A stretch of 64,000 nucleotides of DNA from Halalkalibacter hemicellulosilyticusJCM 9152 (GTDB taxonomy: Bacteria > Bacillota > Bacilli > Bacillales > Bacillaceae_D). Below are positions 19,364 through 28,910 of the stretch, in pieces; within the stretch, counting starts at the first letter, position 1, and each line of letters starts with the position of its first letter. Location of the stretch: positions 48,506 to 112,505 of the forward strand of contig NZ_BAUU01000015.1 in assembly GCF_000513115.1 (NCBI RefSeq). Reading direction: 5' to 3'. Both the position numbers and the translations under genes were made by a program. The notes under the pieces are model-generated. The model was given only the letters and a program-made list of their open reading frames with translations. It was not told the origin of the DNA and searched no databases.

Positions 19364-20809
19364 CTATTCTTTTAAAAAGTGATGAATATGATCAGTGAAT
19401 GGTTCTTTTGGATAGGCTTGATAAAGAGCGGAAGCGAGTCGGATAGGATCTCCGAAAAAGTACCTTTCATATTGGGTTTGTCTTGAACCAAAGGCACTCA
19501 TCGTTAAGTCCCATGCTAATCTCGATAGCTGAACCTTCCTTTTTCCATCTAATGTTTGAGTACGTAAATAATGCTCAAGGGATAATGTCGGATCTAGTTC
19601 GAAATCAGCCTCTATAGGAAGAGAAATTAGTCCGCTTGCTCCTATTTGATGGAGGAAGTCAGTCAATTTAGGGTACATTTTTTGATAAAATGTTGAAGCG
19701 CTCATAAGTGGAGTTGCTAATGGTACCATCATGCCATAAGCATTAGGAGATGCATTTTGTTCCGCACGATAGAGTAGAGCTTTCATGATTTCTAATGTTA
19801 CGATTATTTCGCTTATTTTTTCTTGAATATGTTGGTATTGGGTAATGGCTATAGAAGAAGCTAATGATTCACTGATTCCTAGTAAAAATTCAGTTTTAAT
19901 GATTTGGCGAGATACAGCTTGGAAAAGAAGCATCATATTAAGATCGGTTTGTTGAAAAACGGTTTTAGCCCGTTTGCAATCATTGTAAAAAAATATACGT
20001 TCCCAAGGGATCAGAACATGATCAAATATAACGACCGTATCAATTTCATCAAACCTTGAGCTTAATGGATAGTTAAATAAATTGTTATTTGTTGAAGTGG
20101 AGTAAGGCTCTCGACAATAAAAACGTACGCCTTTTGTGTTTGAAGGAATGGTGAAAGCAAAAGCATACCATGGTTCCATGATTGTACTTGCTGCAGGGAG
20201 TACGAGAATCTCATCGGTTATACCACCCTGTGTTGCAAGTAATCTTGCTCCATGAATGATTATTCCTTCCTCTGTTTCATGCAACATTCGAGCTGCAATA
20301 ATCTCTCCCTCTTTTAAATCATGCAAGTACTCCGTATAGTGTGTTGATCTATTTGTTTGGGGGTTTACGAATGAATGGGTATATGATAAGTCATTTTCGA
20401 TTGCACGTTCTAATGCAGAATTAAGATTTTTTTGAAATCGAGTATCAAAGAAAGACTTGGACTGACTTAGTGTCATAATAGCAGTATGGATATAATCAGG
20501 AGAACGGCCGATCGTTCCTCCATTGGTTCGAGCGATTAATTGAGTCGCTTGCCTTCTTTTTTGTAAATCCTTAATCGTTTTTGGTATCTGAAAAGATATT
20601 TTTTGGTCAATTCCATTGTTGGAATAGGTCAATTTCGCCTTATATTCTTTATCAAGATACATATTATATATGTGCGCCTTAGTATTTAATATTCCTTTAA
20701 ATGCTGGATGTGCTGAGATTTTCCCTCGGACTCTTTCACCTGCAACCCAAACGTCATTATTCATTTGATCTAAGCGGTCAATATATTGTTTACCTGATAA
20801 GAGAGTCAT
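19364..20809 (-). CDS. 4-hydroxyphenylacetate 3-hydroxylase family (HpaB/YoaI-like), FADH2-dependent monooxygenase
   Basis: 481 residues, HpaB family with acyl-CoA-dehydrogenase-like fold. Conserved family segments include LLSGKQYIDRL at the N-terminus, GRSPDYIHTAIM, an ARMLHETEEGIIIHGAR core, and IPWERIFFYND. It would hydroxylate a phenolic compound using reduced flavin from a separate reductase, none of which is adjacent. ATG 20809 is chosen, with AAAGG about 12 nt upstream; GTG 20818 is the alternative. It is divergent from the two-component genes and not obviously part of the xylan pathway. Confidence 0.83.
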   Translation of the reverse strand: MTLLSGKQYIDRLDQMNNDVWVAGERVRGKISAHPAFKGILNTKAHIYNMYLDKEYKAKLTYSNNGIDQKISFQIPKTIKDLQKRRQATQLIARTNGGTIGRSPDYIHTAIMTLSQSKSFFDTRFQKNLNSALERAIENDLSYTHSFVNPQTNRSTHYTEYLHDLKEGEIIAARMLHETEEGIIIHGARLLATQGGITDEILVLPAASTIMEPWYAFAFTIPSNTKGVRFYCREPYSTSTNNNLFNYPLSSRFDEIDTVVIFDHVLIPWERIFFYNDCKRAKTVFQQTDLNMMLLFQAVSRQIIKTEFLLGISESLASSIAITQYQHIQEKISEIIVTLEIMKALLYRAEQNASPNAYGMMVPLATPLMSASTFYQKMYPKLTDFLHQIGASGLISLPIEADFELDPTLSLEHYLRTQTLDGKRKVQLSRLAWDLTMSAFGSRQTQYERYFFGDPIRLASALYQAYPKEPFTDHIHHFLKE

Positions 20810-20818
20810 TCTTACCAC

Positions 20819-21242
20819 ACCTTTACGTTTGATGTGCTTTTTAAAATTTAGATAAAAAGGATTCAGCTATTTATATGTTGGTAACATGCAACACATGCAA
20901 TGAATTTCTTTAAAATGATCGATTTTTCTATACGGAAGTTGAAAACTAATTAATTTAATGAAGTTAATACTAAGTTTTTTATAGTTTAAGAACCCTTTAA
21001 ATTGATTAAAATAATTTTTATATATGCATTTCGATTGCTGTTCGACTGTGAACGTTTATATTGGATAAATTGTTATTAAAACAGTTTAAAAAAGTGATGA
21101 AACCTCTTAAGGAGCCTTGCTTCATAAGAGGTTTTACTTCAATTTAAGAAAACTAGAAGTTTGTAACATTATTTATGGAATCGTTTTCAATTGAACTAAA
21201 AAGTATTACAATAGAGATATAGTTGTTTTTAAGTCTTCCTGT
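20819..21242. other. Intergenic region with an orphan hairpin
   Basis: AT-rich gap between divergent genes. It contains a terminator-like hairpin AAACCTCTTA/TAAGAGGTTT (21100-21109 / 21125-21134) followed by TACTTC, with no gene upstream in either direction to terminate. No open frame or known motif seen. Confidence 0.4.
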
Positions 21243-21260
21243 GTGAAAGGGGTCAAAAAA

Positions 21261-22844
21261 ATGCTAAATAAAGTCATTTTAGTAGATGATGAGCAGTTTG
21301 TAAGAATAGGTTTAAAGAACCTAATTAATTGGGAGGACTGCGGGTATGAAGTATGCGCAGAAGCAGATAATGGTGAAGGAGCACTACAAAAAATAGAAGA
21401 ATATGAGCCAGATGTTGTGATAACAGATATAAGAATGCCTGTTTTGGATGGTTTAGAATTAATACGATCAGCCATTGAAGAAAAACGATTAAATACAAAA
21501 TTTATTATATTAAGTGGATATAGTGATTTTAAATATGCCCAAAAGGCAGTACGATATGGCGTATATGATTTCATTTTAAAACCAATAGAAAAGGAAGAGC
21601 TAGAAGATACATTAAAGCAGCTAGCAACAACACTACAAGAAGAGAAAGTGATGAAACAAAATAACGAGAAAGTACAAATATCGACGAAATTAGAAGAATT
21701 GATAAGTGGAAAAAGTGAATATGTCCATGACTTTCATGATATTTTACAGTTACATCAAGCGAGTTGTTTTTATTATTTAATTGTAGAAGTGAATACAGCA
21801 TCACTTGAAGAGGAAGAAGATATATGGTTTCAAAATGAACAAATTGAAATCGAGCAAGTTATAAGAGAGTTAGTATCAGATAAGGCACCATTACCTATAA
21901 GAAATCATCAACGTCATAGCTATGGAGTGGTGATTTCTGACGCTTTATTTTATCGTTGCATGAATTCACTTGATATTTTTGTTGAAAAATTACAAGAGTT
22001 ATTGGAGCGACGTTTAAAGAAAGCGGTATCACTTTATATTGGACAAGCGGTAGAAAACCTTGAAAATGTATCTGTTTCATTTGAAACAGCCAACGTTACA
22101 ATGCAATATAAATATACGATTATCAATCATCGTCCACTTTTTTATAGAGACATAGAAGATAAAGCGATTAATCATACTGAAATGGAGGCTTCGATTTATC
22201 ATACTTTATTGGCAGCAATTGAGGAAAATAATCAAGGTGAAGCTCTATCAGCGGTCGATATCATGTTTGAAGAGTTTCAGTCGAAGTTATTTGCTCCCGA
22301 AGCGATAAAGACATCGATTAATAGGTGCATTCATAGTGTGATTAAAACAATTCGAAACATGGAAGGTGATGAAAGTGAATTAACAAAATTACCTTTCATG
22401 TTAAGTTGGCATCACTATTCACTGACCTTTGAACAACTAAAAGAAATGTTTATTCATTTTGTCGTAGAAACATCCAATTATTTAATAGAATTAAGGAAGC
22501 AGAACGGAAAAGGAGATATTCAAAAGGTCAAAAAATACATTGAAGCCAATTTTCATAAAAATATTAGTTTAAAAAGTATAGCGAGTCAGTTTTTTATGAA
22601 TCCAGTTTATATGGGGCAACTATTTAAAAAAGCTTACGGAATGTACTTCAAGGAATATTTACTAGAAGTGAGGATAGAGGAGGCAAAGAAGCTATTGCGA
22701 CAAACGAATTTACGGGTGTACGAAATTGCTGAAAAGGTTGGTTTCCAAAGTCCAGATTATTTTGTAACACAGTTTGAGAAAATTAAGAAAATGACACCTA
22801 CTGAATATCGAAATCAAATTCTTGAGGAAAGTGATACAAAATAA
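21261..22844 (+). CDS. YesN-type response regulator, AraC family
   Basis: 527 residues. An N-terminal CheY-like receiver has acidic pocket DD (9-10), phospho-acceptor Asp56 in ITDIRMP and Lys near 105 in LKP. A long middle region follows, then a C-terminal AraC double helix-turn-helix (about 425-520; KSIASQFFMNPVYMGQLFKKAYG and VYEIAEKVGFQSPDYFVTQFEK in part). It would activate carbohydrate uptake genes. ATG 21261 follows GAAAGGGGTC. The partner kinase starts 13 nt after its stop, and the transporter permeases follow, as in aldouronate clusters of Paenibacillus and Bacillus. Confidence 0.92.
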   Translation: MLNKVILVDDEQFVRIGLKNLINWEDCGYEVCAEADNGEGALQKIEEYEPDVVITDIRMPVLDGLELIRSAIEEKRLNTKFIILSGYSDFKYAQKAVRYGVYDFILKPIEKEELEDTLKQLATTLQEEKVMKQNNEKVQISTKLEELISGKSEYVHDFHDILQLHQASCFYYLIVEVNTASLEEEEDIWFQNEQIEIEQVIRELVSDKAPLPIRNHQRHSYGVVISDALFYRCMNSLDIFVEKLQELLERRLKKAVSLYIGQAVENLENVSVSFETANVTMQYKYTIINHRPLFYRDIEDKAINHTEMEASIYHTLLAAIEENNQGEALSAVDIMFEEFQSKLFAPEAIKTSINRCIHSVIKTIRNMEGDESELTKLPFMLSWHHYSLTFEQLKEMFIHFVVETSNYLIELRKQNGKGDIQKVKKYIEANFHKNISLKSIASQFFMNPVYMGQLFKKAYGMYFKEYLLEVRIEEAKKLLRQTNLRVYEIAEKVGFQSPDYFVTQFEKIKKMTPTEYRNQILEESDTK

Positions 22845-22857
22845 AAGAGGGTTGTAC

Positions 22858-24609
22858 ATGAAGAGATTTCATCTGAATAATATTAACTTAAAAAATAAAT
22901 TGTTAATTATTTATTTTTTCTCCGTTTTTATTCCGATATTATTAACGAATATTATTTTTTATCATGTGACAATTAGTAATGTGAAGAAGCAAAAAGAAGC
23001 AGATTTAACATTAGCTGTCGAGCATATGGCTGATAGCTTTGAACGAGTTGTGAATGATGCTATAGGTATTTCATCAACATTATATACAGATAAGCTATTA
23101 CATGACTTCCTTGAAAAAGATTATGAATCGATTGTTGATTACGTTCAAGATTATGACAGTGTCTGGCGGAATTATAAGTACAGTGCTCTATATAATTCCA
23201 TCCAAAACATTTTACTGTATACAGATAATCCAACGGTTTTGTATGCAGGTGGTGTGCGGAACGTAACTGAAAGTGCTGCTACTAAGGAATGGATTCATGA
23301 CGTGTTACAGTCGACATCTTATATGCCTAAAGTTATACGAACAGTTGATGAAAATAGCCCTGAAACGAATGTTTTTAGTATTGTAAGGATACTTAATCAC
23401 TTTCATAGTAATACAAAAATCAAAATCGTAAAAATTGACTTAAATACAGAAATGATTAGAAAAGCGTTTGAAAATGCAACGTTTCAAGGTGAGGTATATT
23501 TAGTTAATAAGCAAAATGAAATTCTCTATAGTACAGAGTTAAATGAAATCGAAACAGGCAGTCGTATTTTCTCTGAAGAGTATGTTTTAGCTGATTCATT
23601 GCTTTTTTCGGAAACGTACCATGATCATTATATGGAAAATTGGCGAGTCATTGGGGTGGTTTCTGAAAGTGTTGCGCTTGATGAGGCACATAATTCAAGA
23701 CGGTTTATATTTATCATGGCTTCGATTAATTTCTTTGTACCATCTTTTATCATTATTTATATAACAAGCTCACTTCATGTACGCTTACTACGCATTCTAC
23801 GAAAGATGAAAAAAGTAAAAAATCAAAAGTTTGATATTATTGAAGGTGTTGAGTACAAAGATGAGATAGGTCAATTAACATCCGAATTTAATCATATGTC
23901 GAAAAAGATAAAAGACTTAATCAATGATGTATATATTGCCAATATTCAAAAGAAAGATTTGGAGTTGAAAAGTAAACAGGCACAGTTAAGTGCATTACAA
24001 AGTCAAATTAATCCGCATTTCTTATTTAATTCATTAGAGACAATTCGCATGAGAAGTATGTTAAAAGATGAAAACGAAACGGCTCATATCATAAAGAATA
24101 TGGCTAAGATATTGCGAAATTCGATTTCTTGGGGCAAGGAATGGGTTCGCGTAGAAGAGGAAGTAAAAATGCTTGAATACTTCTTAGAAATACAACAGTA
24201 CCGTTTTGGTGAAAAGCTAAACTATCATGTTCAATTGGATGAAAGTGTTAAAGGGTGTATGGTACCGAATATGGCCTTCACACCATTTGTTGAAAATGCA
24301 AGTATTCATGGCGTTGAACCGAAGTTAGGGAATGGTTTTATCACGGTTAAGATTATGAAATGCGAGGATTATATCGTATGTACAGTAACCGATAATGGGG
24401 TAGGGATGGAGCAATCATTCCTTAAGGATTATTTACATTCATTAGAAGCTGACGAGTCTATGGGAGATCGCGTTGGCATTCGAAACGTTTATTATCGGAT
24501 GAAATTACTATATGGCGATCAATTTTCATTTAAAATGGAAAGTGAATTAGGGAAAGGAACAACAGTAGAAATCATATGCCCAGCTAGTAATGAAATGAAA
24601 CCATCGTAA
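22858..24609 (+). CDS. YesM-type sensor histidine kinase
   Basis: 583 residues. TM1 lies about 14-36, an extracytoplasmic dCache-like sensor about 37-282, TM2 about 283-303, a HAMP domain about 305-355, and a His-kinase domain with phospho-acceptor His387 in SQINPHFLFN. The ATPase motifs ENASIHG and DNGVGM follow. It likely senses an extracellular sugar directly or through a binding protein and phosphorylates the adjacent YesN-type regulator. ATG 22858 has AGAGGG 5 nt upstream. Confidence 0.92.
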   Translation: MKRFHLNNINLKNKLLIIYFFSVFIPILLTNIIFYHVTISNVKKQKEADLTLAVEHMADSFERVVNDAIGISSTLYTDKLLHDFLEKDYESIVDYVQDYDSVWRNYKYSALYNSIQNILLYTDNPTVLYAGGVRNVTESAATKEWIHDVLQSTSYMPKVIRTVDENSPETNVFSIVRILNHFHSNTKIKIVKIDLNTEMIRKAFENATFQGEVYLVNKQNEILYSTELNEIETGSRIFSEEYVLADSLLFSETYHDHYMENWRVIGVVSESVALDEAHNSRRFIFIMASINFFVPSFIIIYITSSLHVRLLRILRKMKKVKNQKFDIIEGVEYKDEIGQLTSEFNHMSKKIKDLINDVYIANIQKKDLELKSKQAQLSALQSQINPHFLFNSLETIRMRSMLKDENETAHIIKNMAKILRNSISWGKEWVRVEEEVKMLEYFLEIQQYRFGEKLNYHVQLDESVKGCMVPNMAFTPFVENASIHGVEPKLGNGFITVKIMKCEDYIVCTVTDNGVGMEQSFLKDYLHSLEADESMGDRVGIRNVYYRMKLLYGDQFSFKMESELGKGTTVEIICPASNEMKPS

Positions 24610-24614
24610 TTTTT

Positions 24615-24655
24615 ATAAGCTACTTTGAGAGTCAACGTTGCTCAAAGTAGCTTAT
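24615..24655 (+). terminator. Hairpin after the two-component operon
   Basis: 15-bp perfect stem (24615-24629 / 24641-24655), followed only by TTGTATGTTT, so termination may be partial. Confidence 0.6.
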
Positions 24656-24811
24656 TTGTATGTTTAAATCCGTATTCACGGCACGCATCGTTTTCAAAAG
24701 GACACCTCGTAGGATCGATGTACCAATGTTAAGTGGATGAAAAAGGAAAATCATTGTCGAATTGAGTACTAAATTAATTTTTCAAAGTAAGAACTATAGT
24801 TTTAATGGTCG

Positions 24812-24840
24812 TTGAATTGAATTGTAAGCGTTAAAATAAT
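24812..24840 (+). promoter_or_regulatory. Candidate sigma-A promoter of the permease operon
   Basis: TTGAAT at 24812-24817, 17-nt spacer, AATAAT at 24835-24840. An imperfect cre-like TGTAAGCGTTAA lies within the spacer, and a full cre lies just downstream. Confidence 0.45.
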
Positions 24841-24849
24841 AGTAATAGT

Positions 24850-24863
24850 TGAAATCGCTTACA
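24850..24863 (+). promoter_or_regulatory. CcpA cre site (transporter operon)
   Basis: TGAAATCGCTTACA fits TGNAANCGNWNNCA at every fixed position. It lies about 100 nt before the permease gene and just downstream of the candidate promoter, a position that blocks transcription when CcpA binds. Confidence 0.75.
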
Positions 24864-24952
24864 GATGGGGCTTTAGATTTAAAGGGGGAAATGAAGTAGA
24901 GAATTGGTAAGTTAAGGATGAAATGTAAGAAGGAGTTTAAGGAGGGATAGCA

Positions 24953-25924
24953 TTGAGTTTACAAAGTCAGCCATCACCTGAAGTACCAACCATTCAGAAG
25001 AAAGAATCAAAATTAGTACAAACATTAAGGCTATGTTCTAAACAAAAAGCGCTTTTAGTTATGACAGTCCCATTTATTATTTGGGTTTTAATATTTCGCT
25101 ATTTACCGGTTTGGGGCTGGACAATGGCCTTCCAAGACTACCGACCTGCTAGAAGCTTTACAGAACAGGAATGGGTAGGGTTGGATCATTTTATGTTTTT
25201 ATTTCAAGATAATGCGTTTTTAATCGTATTACGAAATACGTTTGCGATGAGTTTTATTAATATGGTTTTAGGATTTGTTACAGCAATTGGTTTAGCTGTT
25301 CTTTTAAATGAAATTCGGAATGTAGGATTTAGACGAATTGTGCAAACGATTAGTTATATGCCTCACTTCTTATCATGGGTTGTTGCGGCCAGTATTGTAT
25401 CTTATACACTATCGTTAGAAAATGGTATCGTAAATATCCTATTGACGAATTTACGTATTATTGATGAACCTATTTTGTGGCTTGGAGTAGGGGAATATTT
25501 CTGGGGGATTATTGGTGCCGCGGAAACATGGAAAAATGTCGGATGGAATACAATTATTTATTTAGCGGCTATAGCTATGATTGATCAATCACAGTACGAG
25601 GCAGCTGAAATAGATGGTGCATCGCGTATCCAAAGGATTATGCATATTACAATTCCAGCTATGAAGCCGGTAATTATTATTCTAGTTATTATGAACTTAG
25701 GTTACATTCTAGAGTCTGGGTTTGAACCGCAATATTTACTAGGAAACCCGATGAACTATCATTATTCTGAGAACATTGATATTTTTGTATTGAAATATGG
25801 TATTTCAATGGGGAACTTCTCGCTAGCAACTGCGGCTGGTATCTTCAAAACAGTTGTAGCCTTTGTCTTCTTATTTGCAGCGAATGGGTTAGCGAAAAAA
25901 TTTGGTCAGGCGAGATTATTCTAG
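24953..25924 (+). CDS. ABC sugar transporter permease, LplB/YtcP-partner type
   Basis: 323 residues, about six membrane helices. N-terminal signature FRYLPVWGWTMAFQDYRP and EAA loop EAAEIDGASRIQRIMHITIP. Family members import oligosaccharides together with an LplC-type partner and a lipoprotein binding protein; the ATPase is usually a shared MsmX. TTG start at 24953 after AAGGAGGG. The partner begins 12 nt downstream. No binding-protein gene lies in this operon. Placement with xylanase and YesMN suggests (methyl)glucurono-xylooligosaccharide uptake. Confidence 0.9.
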   Translation: MSLQSQPSPEVPTIQKKESKLVQTLRLCSKQKALLVMTVPFIIWVLIFRYLPVWGWTMAFQDYRPARSFTEQEWVGLDHFMFLFQDNAFLIVLRNTFAMSFINMVLGFVTAIGLAVLLNEIRNVGFRRIVQTISYMPHFLSWVVAASIVSYTLSLENGIVNILLTNLRIIDEPILWLGVGEYFWGIIGAAETWKNVGWNTIIYLAAIAMIDQSQYEAAEIDGASRIQRIMHITIPAMKPVIIILVIMNLGYILESGFEPQYLLGNPMNYHYSENIDIFVLKYGISMGNFSLATAAGIFKTVVAFVFLFAANGLAKKFGQARLF

Positions 25925-25936
25925 AGGAGGTGCGCC

Positions 25937-26866
25937 ATGGGTCTGTTTAGTAAAAAGAAAAGAAATATTCGTAGAACACGAGAAGATTATATATTTGATA
26001 CATTGAATACAATATTCATGATTTTACTTTGTGTCGTGATGCTTTATCCATTTTTAAATACGTTGGCGATCTCACTGAATGATGCGTCTGATTCCATTCG
26101 TGGTGGCATTTATCTTTGGCCAAGGGAATTCTCATTTAAGAGTTATGAGCATGTTTTCGGTCAAACAGCTATTTATCAGGCAACACTCATTAGTGTGTTG
26201 CGTACAGTAGTCGGGACTCTTTTATCCTTACTATTTACAGCGATGGTTGCGTATGCAATTAGTCGTAAAGAATTTGTATTTAGAAGATCATTTACGATCA
26301 TCTTTGTATTAACAATGTATTTTAATGGTGGATTAATTCCAACATTTTTGTTAATGCGTGACCTACACTTAATTGGGAGTTTTTGGGTATATATTTTACC
26401 TGGATTAATTAGTGCATTTAATTTGATTGTTATGCGCTCTTTCATTGATGGTTTGCCTGAAAGCTTATTTGAATCAGCTCGAATTGATGGCGGTGGTGAT
26501 TTTACGATCTTTTTCCGGATTGTGCTGCCTCTATCGTTACCAGTTCTTGCGACGGTTGCTTTGTTCGTAGCTGTTTTCCAATGGAATCAATGGTTTGATG
26601 TTTTCTTGTATAATTCAAGTATTCAATCTTTAAGTACATTGCAATATGAGTTAATGAAAATCTTACAAACGTCATCGATGTCAATGGGTGGAGGATCTGC
26701 TGCAAGTGGGTTCGCTGATTCTCAGTCCGGACAATCTGAGCGTGTTACACCAACTTCAATTCGTGCTACTATGACGATTGTAGCGAGTGTTCCAATCATC
26801 ATGGTTTATCCATTTTTACAAAAATATTTTGTTAAAGGTTTAACTTTAGGTGGGGTAAAAGAATAA
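25937..26866 (+). CDS. ABC sugar transporter permease, LplC/YtcP type
   Basis: 309 residues, six predicted membrane helices. EAA loop is ESARIDGGGDFTIFFRIVLPLS, given in part, and the C-terminus LQKYFVKGLTLGGVKE is complete. It pairs with the preceding permease. GAGGTG lies upstream of ATG 25937. A hairpin terminator separates it from the GH10 gene, though readthrough is plausible because the xylanase lacks an evident promoter. Confidence 0.9.
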   Translation: MGLFSKKKRNIRRTREDYIFDTLNTIFMILLCVVMLYPFLNTLAISLNDASDSIRGGIYLWPREFSFKSYEHVFGQTAIYQATLISVLRTVVGTLLSLLFTAMVAYAISRKEFVFRRSFTIIFVLTMYFNGGLIPTFLLMRDLHLIGSFWVYILPGLISAFNLIVMRSFIDGLPESLFESARIDGGGDFTIFFRIVLPLSLPVLATVALFVAVFQWNQWFDVFLYNSSIQSLSTLQYELMKILQTSSMSMGGGSAASGFADSQSGQSERVTPTSIRATMTIVASVPIIMVYPFLQKYFVKGLTLGGVKE

Positions 26867-26881
26867 GTAACTTTAAGTTAG

Positions 26882-26925
26882 GGTGTCTCACTGAAAACGT
26901 TCTAGTAACAGTGAGGCACCTTTCT
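26882..26925 (+). terminator. Hairpin terminator between permease and xylanase genes
   Basis: 12-bp stem with one mismatch (26882-26893 / 26909-26920), then TTTCT; moderate strength. Confidence 0.65.
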
Positions 26926-26946
26926 ATTAGTTAGAGGGGGATTATG

Positions 26947-27942
26947 ATGGAAAAGGAACTACCACGATTAAAAGATGTGTTTGAAGACTATTTTAAAATT
27001 GGAGCAGCAGTTAACAAATGGACATTGCATTCAGCAAAGGATTTAGTAACCACTCAGTTTAATAGCATCACAGCTGAAAATGAAATGAAACCAGAAATGC
27101 TCCAGCCCAAAGAAGGCGAATTTAATTTTGAATATAGTGATCAACTTGTCTCATTTGCAAACGAGCATCATTTAGGTTTAAGAGGGCATACACTCGTTTG
27201 GCACAATCAGTGTCCTGATTGGATGTTTAAGAATGAATCTGGACAAACGGTGGACCGGGGACGTTTATTGAAGAGGATGGATCAACATATTGAAACAGTA
27301 GTAAGTCGATATGCTGACCAGATCTATAGTTGGGATGTTGTAAATGAGGTGATCGCAGATGAAGAGGATCGTTTTTTAAGAAAGTCTCAATGGCTTGAAT
27401 TAGCAGGAGAAGAATTTATTGAACGCGCTTTTCATACAGCACATAAAGCTGATCCGAATGCAACGCTTTTCTATAATGATTATAATGAATCAGACCCAAT
27501 AAAACGGGATAAAATATATAAGCTTGTGAAATCATTGCTAGAAAAAAAGGTTCCTATTCATGGAGTAGGTATGCAAGCACATTGGAATATTCACACTCCT
27601 TCCATTGAACATATACAACAAGCCATTGAATTGTATGCATCACTTGGTCTTGAAGTTCAAATAACTGAAATGGATCTTTCTGTTTTTTCTTGGGATGATA
27701 AACGAACAGATTTAATGAAACCGACAAAGGAAATGCTCGATTTACAAGAGAAACGTTATGAACAAATCTTCAACTTGTTCAGGGAATATAAGGATGTCAT
27801 AAGCTCTGTTACTTTTTGGGGAGCGGCAGATGATTATACGTGGTTATCTAACTTCCCAGTGAAAGGGAGAAAAAACTGGCCATTTTTATTTGATGAACAT
27901 TTTAATCCTAAGCAATCTTTTTGGAGCGTTGTGCAATTTTAA
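26947..27942 (+). CDS. GH10 endo-1,4-beta-xylanase, intracellular
   Basis: 331 residues, TIM-barrel GH10. Counting from the earlier ATG at 26944, the acid/base is Glu135 in WDVVNEV and the nucleophile Glu242 in ITEMDLS. Conserved ENEMKPE and GHTLVWHNQ bind substrate. It has no signal peptide, so it acts on imported xylo-oligosaccharides rather than polymer. Double ATG: 26947 gives better spacing (6 nt) from GAGGGGG. It sits behind the sugar permeases. Confidence 0.93.
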   Translation: MEKELPRLKDVFEDYFKIGAAVNKWTLHSAKDLVTTQFNSITAENEMKPEMLQPKEGEFNFEYSDQLVSFANEHHLGLRGHTLVWHNQCPDWMFKNESGQTVDRGRLLKRMDQHIETVVSRYADQIYSWDVVNEVIADEEDRFLRKSQWLELAGEEFIERAFHTAHKADPNATLFYNDYNESDPIKRDKIYKLVKSLLEKKVPIHGVGMQAHWNIHTPSIEHIQQAIELYASLGLEVQITEMDLSVFSWDDKRTDLMKPTKEMLDLQEKRYEQIFNLFREYKDVISSVTFWGAADDYTWLSNFPVKGRKNWPFLFDEHFNPKQSFWSVVQF

Positions 27943-27973
27943 CTGAGAGAACAGAAGGATGAATGTGAATGTA

Positions 27974-28048
27974 AAAAAAGCGAGTCTATTAGGGAGATCA
28001 TTGAATTTATATCTTCAGTGAGCTTCTTCTAGAGCTTGCTTTTTTACA
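27974..28048 (+). terminator. Weak hairpin after the xylanase gene
   Basis: AAAAAAGCGAGTCT pairs imperfectly with AGAGCTTGCTTTTTT across a large loop. Low-quality terminator. Confidence 0.4.
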
Positions 28049-28090
28049 TGTTTTACTGATAAGTGATTGATAGTTTATTCGGTTGATCTA

Positions 28091-28099
28091 TGATATAAT
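28091..28099 (+). promoter_or_regulatory. Extended -10 promoter of the yesL-like gene
   Basis: TGATATAAT, a TGn-TATAAT extended -10, about 28 nt before the start codon; no good -35 box. Confidence 0.5.
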
Positions 28100-28126
28100 G
28101 AAAAGGGATACATGGGAGGTGGTTTT

Positions 28127-28783
28127 ATGAACAATCAAGAAGGTATGTGGGGGAGTTTTTATCGTATTTCAGAGAAAATCATGTATGCCTGTTATTTGAA
28201 TTTTTTATGGATCATTTTCACGGTACTAGGCTTAGGTGTTTTTGGTTTTATGCCAGCAACAGTAGCTATGTATACCGTTTATCGAAAATTTTTATTGGGT
28301 GAGTCTCATGTTAGGATTTTTAAGCTATTTGCAACAACGTATAAAAATGAATTTATAAAGTCCAACCTATTTGGCCTCTTGTTAATTGTAGTTGGCTATG
28401 TCTTGTATGTAGACTTTGTTTTTCTTTCTACCCTTAGTGGATTTGTTGGAACATTATTAACAGGAGTGTTTTTAATTGCTGCACTTCTTTATTTGATATT
28501 GGCTCTTTATTTAATACCTGTTTACGTACACTATGATTTGAAGTTTTTTCAATATATTAAGCAATCGATATTAATTGGGTTTATTAGCCCGTTAATGACT
28601 ATATCTATGCTATTAGGTTTGTTTCTATTGTATTTGCTGTTTGATTTTATTCCAGGATTAATACCGCTCTTTTTCTTTAGTGTGATTGGCTTTTGTATTA
28701 TGGGGAATGCTCATGTTGCATTTATGCGCTTAGAACGAAAAAAGGAAGCGTTGAAGGAACAAACAGCAGAAAATGCATCTTAA
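28127..28783 (+). CDS. YesL-family membrane protein (DUF624)
   Basis: 218 residues with about five hydrophobic helices. The N-terminal ISEKIMYACYLNFLWIIFTVLG pattern is typical of DUF624/YesL proteins, which recur next to YesM/YesN and LplB/C-type transporters. Function is unknown; an accessory role in sugar sensing or transport is inferred from context. ATG 28127 has GGGAGGTGG about 5 nt upstream. Confidence 0.82.
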   Translation: MNNQEGMWGSFYRISEKIMYACYLNFLWIIFTVLGLGVFGFMPATVAMYTVYRKFLLGESHVRIFKLFATTYKNEFIKSNLFGLLLIVVGYVLYVDFVFLSTLSGFVGTLLTGVFLIAALLYLILALYLIPVYVHYDLKFFQYIKQSILIGFISPLMTISMLLGLFLLYLLFDFIPGLIPLFFFSVIGFCIMGNAHVAFMRLERKKEALKEQTAENAS

Positions 28784-28845
28784 CATCTGTCTGTTTTTAT
28801 TACACATTACCTAATTAGGAGAATAATCTCCTTCAGACCGTAGAC

Positions 28846-28882
28846 AAAACGCTTTGAGAAATGGGTTCTCAAAGGCGTTTTT
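28846..28882. terminator. Bidirectional terminator between yesL-like gene and GH8
   Basis: About 15-bp stem with one bulge (28846-28860 / 28866-28882), A-rich and T-rich flanks. A smaller palindrome AGGAGA-ATAA-TCTCCT lies at 28817-28832. Confidence 0.8.
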
Positions 28883-28910
28883 ACGTGATTTTTAGTTTCA
28901 CTTAGATTTA

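Noticed and set aside
24677..24690. cre-like sequence on the minus strand near the two-component operon end
   Set aside because: TGAAAACGATGCGT lacks the terminal CA and is not near a promoter.
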